Assembly: GCA_038373885.1 (NCBI GenBank)
Contig: JAWZYV010016922.1
Span: 434,001 to 498,000, forward strand
Length of the DNA: 64,000 nt
DNA from: Cheiracanthium punctorium
Lineage: Eukaryota > Arthropoda > Arachnida > Araneae > Cheiracanthiidae
Reading direction: 5' to 3'
Numbering within the stretch: the first letter of the stretch is position 1; every line of letters begins with the position of its first letter. A program made the translations under genes and the position numbers. The notes beneath the pieces are model-generated. The model ran no database searches. It was not told where the DNA came from and saw only the letters and a list, made by a program, of their open reading frames with translations. Shown one piece after another: positions 56,140 through 64,000 of the stretch.

Positions 56140-57179
56140 TATATTTCGTTTTCTACTTTGATATATATGGTTTACTTTGACTCCATTGTTTTCACGACCG
56201 GTTATGAAGTATGCTTATAAGGTTAATGATCTCTTGTTCAGTATATGCTTTTAAACTTATTTTTGAAATGATCTAATATTTATTGTCTTTTAATGGTATT
56301 TACCTTATATTTTATTAATTCGAAAATAATTTTCATGCGTGGAAAGCCTTCTTTATATTATTTGTTTATATTATTCATTAATACATTAACCTCTCGATAT
56401 CAGGTTGATGCCCTTTGTACAGGTAAAGTTAGATAACGCTTTGTCCTAAAAGTTAACATTTAATGATACGTGCTTCGTGATTTTCAGTTCGTTTGTGTAA
56501 ACTGATTTCCTTGTATAGTTTAACAGTAAGTGATTATTAATTATACATTTTTAACACATATTCTTATTACGTATTTTTAAGAAAATTTACGTATTCATGA
56601 AAGTTGTTTATTCTTGGAATATGTTCGGTGACTGAATTTTTTTTAGAACTATGTTTTATCGCTTTAATCAATAAATTTAGAATTTAGTTATCCCAGGTTA
56701 AATCGATCAAGAATTTAGAGGCATAAATTATTCATTAAAAATTTGCTATAAATATATTTTACCTGTTGATGCTTGCAGATTTGAAATCTAAAAAATTCTA
56801 TTGTTTAATTTAGTAGTATATGAAAAGTTAAGTTTTTCAGTAAAATCGGTAAGAGTGCCTCTATTGCCGTGTCATAGTAGCTTTATTTCCTTTACGAATA
56901 AATTGATAGGTATTTCATATTTAAAAGACAAAAATATCCGTTTCCTTTTTCTTTAAAATAATTTAAATAGGGTTTATTGGGAAATTCCCCTTTTCACATT
57001 AGATATTTAAATGCTTTTTTTTTTTTTTTTCTCTCTCTCTCTTTCTCTTAGGAGATTCATTTTAAGAACATGACAATTATTTCTAAATGAAGTTTTAGAA
57101 TCTTTCAAACCTTCTTGAATTTTTTGTAAACCTACTGCCTGTTAACGGTACTGCAAAAATTACTTCTAGATTTCTTATA
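56140..57179. other. No recognised gene; possible intron
   Basis: AT-rich sequence with a pyrimidine tract (TTTTTTCTCTCTCTC, 57020). It is noticeably poorer in recognisable transposons than the preceding 10 kb. Confidence 0.4.
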
Positions 57180-57710
57180 CAGGGACTGATCCAGGAATTT
57201 TTTTCAAGGTCCCATTTTTGTGAAAACTTTATTTTGTGAATCTCATTCATTATCTACTTTTCTGAATTTTTGTAAAAGTCAACTTTTTTTTTCTTGAAAT
57301 AATTTACTAAACATATTAACATTTGGTAAAATGCCAATGAAGGGTTGTTTTAATCGTTTATAATTTTGTGAAGGGGCTGTTGAATGCTGTTTGCACCAAT
57401 CTGTGTTATAATTACATAAATGATTTACGACAGGGTCAATGCAGACAAAAATTTGGGTCCATTTTAAGTCCCCTTCACAAAATTACTATCTATTGAAGTT
57501 GCCCCTTCACAAAAATATAATTGATTAAAACAACCTTTCATTGGCATTTTATCCTGTATTATAATTTGTTGTGAAAGTTATTTTAAGAAAAAAAAAAGTG
57601 ACTTTCACAAAAAATTGGTGTGAAAATTCACAGAAATAGTTGAAATTCATAAAAATAGATATTGAAATTCACAAAAATGGGACCCTAAAAAAAAATTCTG
57701 GATCAACCTG
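57180..57710. mobile_element. Foldback element CAGGGACTGATCCAGGA (531 bp)
   Basis: Ends CAGGGACTGATCCAGGAATT and the complement of CAGGTTGATCCAGAATTTTT. The inversion continues inwards through TGGGACC(C)...TTGTGAA and AAAATGCCAATGAAGG against CCTTTCATTGGCATTTT, so most of the element is a large imperfect palindrome centred near 57440. Confidence 0.8.
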
Positions 57711-58786
57711 ATATATATTTTGGTGCATTATAGTAGAGAGATTTCAAGAGAACTGGACAATGTAATGAAGATAAGAATAAAATTATAATTTTTTTTTGCT
57801 GGCATGGGATAAAATGGTGGTATGGTCAGACAATTCCAAGTTCTATATGATACTGACATTTCTATTTCTTCTTTAATAAATATTTCTGATACAATAGTTA
57901 TTATCAATCAAACTGCCATTTTAATTTTGGAACCTAGTAACATTTGCCACGTATTCAGTGAAGCTGAATTTAATTATGGACATTATGTGAATATTTTGGA
58001 ATTGAGTGATTTTTACTTCATTCATAGCATTAACATAATTTTTAATAAAAATAGTTACATTTGTGGGTCATTCCACATCAAATCAACACAGAAAATGGCA
58101 GTTTAGAACCTGACCCACCCCCCGATTAAAAAAAATATATATAATGGCACAGTAATTGTTCCCTATGACGTGTAGCCAGCTATCGGATCTTAAATTCCTA
58201 TCTCATTTTTTTTAAAGTTACAAATTTTTAAACTTTTTAAAGAAGTGATAGAAATGTGATGCTTTACCTCATAAAACAAGACATAACTTCTGTTTTATTT
58301 GTGCTACTGAAATAAATAAGAGCTCATTTTCAAGCTCTTGATGCAAGCTTTTCAGAGATGGTAAAATCACACTAGCCGGTGCGCACTTCATGTAAACACG
58401 GCAACAGTCGCCAACCATTTTGCACGATCAGCAAAGTAAAAGTATTTTAACACAATAAAATTGCACATATATTCCACTAACAAAAACATTAAAGCAACAT
58501 GCACCGTCCATGTTTAACCTAAAAAAACGTCAGCAAATTCAGTAACAGGCAATTTAAAATGAGCAAACAGTGGACAGTTTTTAACTAAAAAAAAGTACAG
58601 TGGATTAAGCAACCTAATTGTACAGCTAATGTAAACTGGGCAAACACTAGCCCCGTTACCTGAAAAAATGCCCTTTTTGTTTTCCTTGATTTTTTATTTT
58701 ATTTTAATAACAATTATTGTTTTATAAGATTACAAATTTTCAGGCTGTGACTGGCAAGGCTTTTTAAGTTATGAATCACTCTATTC
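57711..58786. other. No recognised gene
   Basis: A 94-codon plus-strand frame (57822-58106) is Ile/Asn-rich as expected from AT-rich DNA and lacks recognisable motifs. Confidence 0.4.
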
Positions 58787-60240
58787 TAAAAAAAAGTAAT
58801 GGCCGCTGTCAAGAGCTTGTTCGGCTATCTCCTCCTAAACTGTGGGGAATTGCGTTTTGACTAAAGTGTCTACGGATTCATAAAATTCTGAGGAACCTGA
58901 TAAGCTGACTTAAATTTCTAAAATCAAATTATTTTAAAAGATATTACTAAAAAACGGGAAAAAATAAACATAATGGCTGCCATATTTGGCATAAAATCAT
59001 TAATTCCTTTGCGACAAAGCAATTCCAAGTATTCAGAATCGCGTGAAATTCACACACATGAAGTAGAATTAGACCAAATTTATGCTAAATTAAAAAGTAT
59101 TTAAATTAAATAACACAAAATGCATCATTGCACATAGTTAACAATTTTCAAATAGTAAGTTCGCTTAGACAACAGGACATTAGAATTGGCGACTATTCGT
59201 TTTTCCAAAACAGGATAACTAATTCTAACTGATTTTAAAAGTGCCATCTTGGCATTAGGTACAATCTGGCAAAATGGTATCTGTCCAAGCAGGGTGCAGT
59301 GCCGGTCCTAGCTATTTTTCTAAGTGGTGCAAAATGCAAAAATGCCCCCAACACACACACACACACACATGCAACCAGAAAAGTTTTCAAAGGGGCTAAT
59401 ATAAAAATTACAAAAATGCACGGATACTCAAATTTACATATACATATTATAAAGTAAGGTATTTTGGTGCCCCCACGGAGATGGCGACCGATGCGGTCGC
59501 ACCGTTCGCTCCACCCTAGGACCGGCTCTGGCAGGGTGAATCTAATCCGCTAGATCCAAAATGTTAGAACCCAGTATCTTGAAAATGAAAAAAAATTAAA
59601 ATGCATACTTTTTTAAAGCCAGTTCAGTCCAGCTGGAGTATTTGCTACCAGTAGACATATTTGGTGACATTAACCATGCCATTATAGAAGTTATAGTACA
59701 CTTTGGATATTTGCCAGCATGGCATGATGATATAATTCATGGTGCTAAATACGCCAATCTGCAAAGGATTATGTATATGAAAATATGGATAATTGTTTTT
59801 CTGCGAACCTTGCATGAGCAGTAATTATAGGTTCTGAGCATGTGTAAATCGCCAAATAATGAAAAGTCGCCATTGATGGTAAGCTATCTTAGCTGTTCCA
59901 TAGTTTTTATCAAAGAAAACATATGAAGTATTGTTTTCTTAGAGCTAATTATTAACTATACATATATGCAAATCGCCAAATTATGAAAAATTTGCAATAA
60001 TTGGCTAATACGCATGGTGTTCCATGGGTTTCACATAATTAAAAATAGCGTGCAGTTTAAATTTTTATGTTCGAAGGAACATTCAAAAACCAAGCAATGT
60101 GTAGCTCGGTAACATTCTATCTGATCTACCTTTGGGTTTTGTTTGTTGAAATTATGCCTTTTTTACAAATAAGCCTTATTAGGGGCCGAATGCCTCTTAC
60201 GAAAAGCGAGCGTAGCCAGTCTAGGGGCCTTGGCCCCTAG
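58787..60240 (-). repeat. 1.2-kb dispersed repeat L, copy 2
   Basis: Inverted partner of 27374-28575, ending at GGGGCCTTGGCCCCTAG. It carries a hAT MITE (59297-59530) absent from copy 1. Confidence 0.7.
59297..59530. mobile_element. hAT-like MITE CAGTGCCGGTCCTAG
   Basis: Ends CAGTGCCGGTCCTAG and CTAGGACCGGCTCTG; flanked by a perfect 8-bp duplication GCAGGGTG (59289-59296, 59531-59538). Contains an (AC)n tract. Confidence 0.9.
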
Positions 60241-60323
60241 TTTTCAAAGAAATAACATTCGCATCTGTGCGCAATGCAGTACTATCTATTTATTGTTATT
60301 ATTAGTTCCAATTATGGAAACAG

Positions 60324-60496
60324 GTACTTGCGTATTATCCTGGCAGTCATTTCTGCCAAACGATTTTTGCATCAAATGTGCTGGCAAACTGTTGCCAAAT
60401 GTATTTCTAACCATGAATTATTTCATTTGTCCAGCATTTATCTTGGCGAAAAATTGCTCAACTTGGCGGACCACCGGGATAATACGTAAGTAGTAC
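60324..60496. mobile_element. Element Q, copy 2 (uninterrupted)
   Basis: GTACTTGCGTATTATCCTGG to GGATAATACGTAAG; arms partly complementary throughout (GCCAAACGATTTTTGC against GCGAAAAATTGC). It shows the empty site for the mariner MITE in copy 1. No duplication beyond TA-like flanks. Confidence 0.7.
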
Positions 60497-60689
60497 CTAG
60501 AAACATTGCCCAAATTTTCATTCTTATTTATTTATTTACATAAGAACTGTGCAAAACAGACATTCTCATTCAGCCATTTGTTTATGATATGTATACCTAG
60601 TGTTCATATTTTTGGGCTTGATAAGTTATTCATGTATTGTGTAAATCAGTTTTGTTTGCTTTTTTTTTTTTCATAGCCAATGTTGTTGA

Positions 60690-60824
60690 TTTAGTGTCTT
60701 TTGCTGAAATTGTATAAGTTCTTCCTGTAGCAGTGTTTACACCAACTTTTTTAAAACTTTGCTTCTAGGTATAGTCAAAATATCCTCCTTTACAGGATAT
60801 GCATAGGACGGTGAAGGTTAAAAC
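60690..60824 (-). pseudogene. Inverted partial copy of the HPHGP-family C-terminus
   Basis: On the minus strand this reads PSPSYAYPVKEDILT...KVLKKLV and a stop, matching the plus-strand end of the broken gene at 61933-62048. It abuts the 5' side of that gene's surviving middle part, so a piece of the 3' end has been duplicated in inverted orientation. Confidence 0.6.
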
Positions 60825-62048
60825 TGCTAAAATTATTAGCAACACACAACAGCTGCACTACTTTATTCCACTGAATGAAAACAACATTCCCATTAAAATA
60901 TATTCAAGAGCTACAATGCAATTCAAGAGCTCGTGTATCTCTAGCAAAATTGAACAAACCTTGACAGATATTTGTAGATTTGTAATGTGTGTATATGAGG
61001 GAAATTGGTGGGTTGGCTGTGTGTTGAATATCTTTAAAGAAACGGTACAGCTTTAGTATTGGTCCTTTGGCACGCTTTATTTTTGGCGCGATAAAGGATG
61101 CCAATATGGTAACCCCACCGTCGGATGCTCCGGAGGGGAGAGCATGTAAACCTAAACCCGACGATCTGTTTTCGGAAAATGGCGATAGACAGTGTGCTTT
61201 ATGGTTTATTTTAATGGCTTTATTTTAGATGAAATTTTATTATTATTTTTGAAATTTTAAATGGATGTTCAGGTTCACACTAACTGTTTATATACAGTTT
61301 TGTATGAATAAACATTCTTTTGATAGTACGTTTCAGGTTTATATTTTCGTTCTTCATTGTTTATTTGTTAAGGGTAGAAGCAACAAATAATTACGTTATT
61401 AATATAATATTTGATATTTTGATTTTATTATTTCAATATTGCAATAATATAGCGATTTTAATTAAGGTATGAGATAAGCATTGTTTGTTATGATTTAAAC
61501 TAGTTCTTTACTTTTGCTTTTTTGTTATGATTTAAACTAGTTCTTACTTATATTTTAATTTTTTCTTTTTTCTTTGTTATTTTTGTGAGGTATTGTCTTT
61601 AGAATATTATTTGTTTGCATTGTTTAATTTAATCTACTAAAAAGAGAAAGGGGGGGCACAGCCCCCCCTCACATAAAGAGAAAGTAATTAAATTTTATTG
61701 AACCAAATCTATATGTACATGTAAGCTTGTTATCTGCTTATTTTTTTTTTCATAAAAATATTTAAAAAGCCATTAAAATAAATCTTAGCAAAATTAACGG
61801 CGACGATCTCGGAACCAGCGCCATCCGATCCGCCATATTGTTTACAATTGGCATCGGCAAGGCAAACTTGGGTTGGCGACAAAATCAAAAAATCGCCAAA
61901 AAGGACCTATACTAAAGCTGTTCCAAAGAAACTGAAGAAATTAAAATTATGTTACTGCATCCACATGGACCTTCACCGTCTTATAGATATCCTGTAAAGG
62001 AAGATATTTTGACTGTATCTGGAAGCAATATATTAAAAAAGTTGATGT
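60825..62048 (+). pseudogene. Broken transposon-associated gene (YEGNWWVG ... HPHGP)
   Basis: Part 1 (60825-61043) encodes NTQQLHYFIPLNENN and then FVMCVYEGNWWVGCVLNIFK. Part 2 (61933-62048) continues EEIKIMLLHPHGPSPSY, YPVKEDILT and ends NILKKLM-stop. The order YxxxWWxGxV ... (L/M)HPHGP ... P.eD... matches an uncharacterised protein pattern that I recall beside transposons in invertebrate genomes; that recollection was not searched. An 881-bp insertion separates the parts, and removing it rejoins the frame (K-E-T-E-E). No ATG is secure, since the one at 60799 lies in the inverted fragment. Function unknown. Confidence 0.6.
61044..61924. mobile_element. 881-bp TIR element inside the HPHGP gene
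   Basis: Ends GGTACAGCTTTAGTATTGGT and the complement of GGAACAGCTTTAGTATAGGT (2 mismatches in 22), flanked by a perfect 8-bp duplication AAAGAAAC (61036-61043, 61925-61932). A 40-codon frame starts at an ATG at 61106 near the left end and a similar short ATG frame reads inwards from the right (complement of 61850-61790). Both are too short to call. Confidence 0.8.
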
Positions 62049-64000
62049 AAACACTGTTACAGGAAGAACTTGCGCAATTTCAGCAAAAGACACTGAATCA
62101 AAAACATTGGCTCAGCAAATAGTATACATATCATAGACAAATGACTGAGTGAGAATGTCTGTTTTACATAATTTTTATGTAGATTAATAAGAATGAAAAT
62201 TTGGGCAAGGTTTTCATAACGGGTCAAAGTCATTCGAACTAATAATAACAATAAATAGATAGTACTGAATTACACATAGATGTGAATGTTATTTCTTTGA
62301 AATTTCATAGCTTAAAAAGCCTTGCAGTCACAGCTTGAAAATCTGCAATTTTATAAAACAATAAAAATGATTAAAATATAAAAAAAGTCTGTATAAAATT
62401 ACAAAAGAAGCATGATAATTTCATTATAAGTATTTAAGAGATTTACTTTTTATTTATCAACCTATAAAAGTAATTTAACTTAAAATAAAGCTAAAAAGGA
62501 ATTAATGTAAATTAATATTAAATTATTAAAACAGAATAAAGGCATTAAACCTATTTTGGAAAAAATTAACTCATATCATTAGGTATCTTATCAAAACAGA
62601 TATCTTATTCTTATGTAAATAAAAATGAATTTCTTTGTAAAATAATCTGCAAATATAGATTTTGTAATAAATGTTGTCATGGTTAAAATTTATATGTTTC
62701 TGTCAAAAGTGCACACATTAAAAGAGTATTTTTATCTTTTACATTTTAAGTAACATTTTTTATGTACATACATGTAAAGATATTTAGTTTTTGTAAATTA
62801 TAAGTCAATTATTAAAAAATACTTTAATGATGTATGAAACGTGTGCGATTTATTGTTCTGATGTCATATTATTTTTAAAAAATGAAAAAAACATACTTGA
62901 TAACTAAACACATGTTTAGTGCCAGATATCCGTATCCGGCAACCAAAGGAGCTTCGGATATTTGGTATCCGGGGAAATCACTATTCCGTTACGTCCCTAC
63001 TATGGAAGCTGGTGCTCGACTTGAACTATGACACCAGCATTCCACTTTAACTTGCTCAGAAGTAAAGTAACAAGTGGCTAGTAAAACGAATGAATGCTCA
63101 TTGCTAAAATAAACTAACTTTATTAACTGGAACTAATTAAAACAGTAAAAACATTTTAACATTACGTGTGAAAAGTTAAAACATGTTAGGAACAACGAGA
63201 TTTTGGCCAGACAGCTGACTGCTCCCATGGCAGCACATCATCCTACAATACTCTACACACCCTTCCTACAGTACAATCAATGAAAATTATAGTATCGTTC
63301 CATAGTAAAATATTCAAATTGTTTCTTACTAATATTATCACATTCATTTTACTGTAAGAGAAACACTCATGCTAAGTTTAAATTTTGTTGCTTTTTTAGT
63401 TTTTCTTAAATCTTATGAAACATTAGAATATTAACCTTACTGTATTACTAACTCATTTAAATATGAAACAGTAGCCAGAAAAAAATAAAATAATTATATT
63501 AAGTGTTCATAAACATGTGAAGTCAATTAACTGCTAATTTTGATTTAAATTATGCAGCTAAAAATCTATTTCAATTTTGAGGGGATTATTTATCAGTTAC
63601 TGAAGAGACTTAGCAGAAAATCACTTGAATTAATTGTAATTTGTGATGATATTTTCAGCAACTTAGGTTTGTATTTGTTCTAAGGTAAATGCAAGATTCT
63701 TTATTTCTATCATAAAATTTTACCATGATCATCAGTTATCAAATCACATATCAAGAAAGAAATTATCAATTAATGCAGAATTGCAGATGAACATAAAACA
63801 AATTAGCCATTTACTGTATTAATTAAACATTTTCTATTTTAAATAGGCATAAAATAAACATACAAATATTACAGTTAAAAAATGTCAGCCAAATATTCGA
63901 TATTCAACTGAATGTTTGGTCAGAATTTTAAAGAAGATTCAGTATTAGAGATTTTCACAAGACCGCGGGATTTCCACAATGCCACAGCCCTACCTCAAGA
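62049..64000. other. No recognised gene
   Basis: Very AT-rich. CGGATATTTGGTATCCGG near 62955 and GTTACGTCCCTA near 62990 look like a degraded hAT terminus, as does CCACAGCCCTA at the window's end. No supported coding frame or RNA gene. Confidence 0.45.

Overview
The window is AT-rich eukaryotic (animal) DNA. It has almost no conventional coding sequence, many homopolymer runs, and a dense, layered population of short DNA transposons and tRNA-derived SINEs. The only clear protein genes are three small heat-shock protein (sHSP, alpha-crystallin/HSP20) loci. The mix (sHSP paralogues, mariner/pogo/hAT/TTAA-type elements, tRNA-SINEs) suits an invertebrate, possibly an arthropod. The sequence alone does not settle the species.

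Layout. 1-24000: TIR elements, hAT-like MITEs with 8-bp target duplications, two related pogo-like elements (10430-11741, 12794-13738), a mariner relic, a decayed multi-segment gene of a repeat-associated family (15071-15939), and a 2-kb element carrying ~155-bp tandem units (17628-19646). 24045-24560: sHSP-1 (+). 25000-33800: hAT and TTAA elements and a 1.6-kb TIR element. 33860-34100: sHSP-2 (-), apparently lacking its 5' end. 34300-43060: SINEs, five copies of a ~276-bp TTAA MITE (one split by the second ~155-bp-unit element), palindromic MITEs, and a TTAA MITE with a 257-bp near-perfect palindrome. 44997-45647: sHSP-3 (-), with two alpha-crystallin domains in tandem. 46416-52089: a five-level nested stack of transposons that can be dissected through target duplications. 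52658-54116: a CCCAG-ended element inside a 33-bp tandem repeat. 55247-64000: foldback elements, a possible first coding exon (56114), the inverted partner of a 1.2-kb repeat at 27374, and a broken transposon-associated gene (60825-62048) split by an 881-bp insertion.

How it fits together. The three sHSP loci form a loose cluster over about 21 kb; the two minus-strand members resemble each other most. Everything else is mobile-element turnover. Because many insertions hit other repeats, empty sites inside the window reveal exact boundaries and target duplications: 8 bp for hAT-like, TTAA for piggyBac-like, 3 bp for the GGCTGCATTCG family, 2 bp for the CCCAG family, TA for mariner-like. All boundaries and similarities were judged by eye; no alignment or database search was run.
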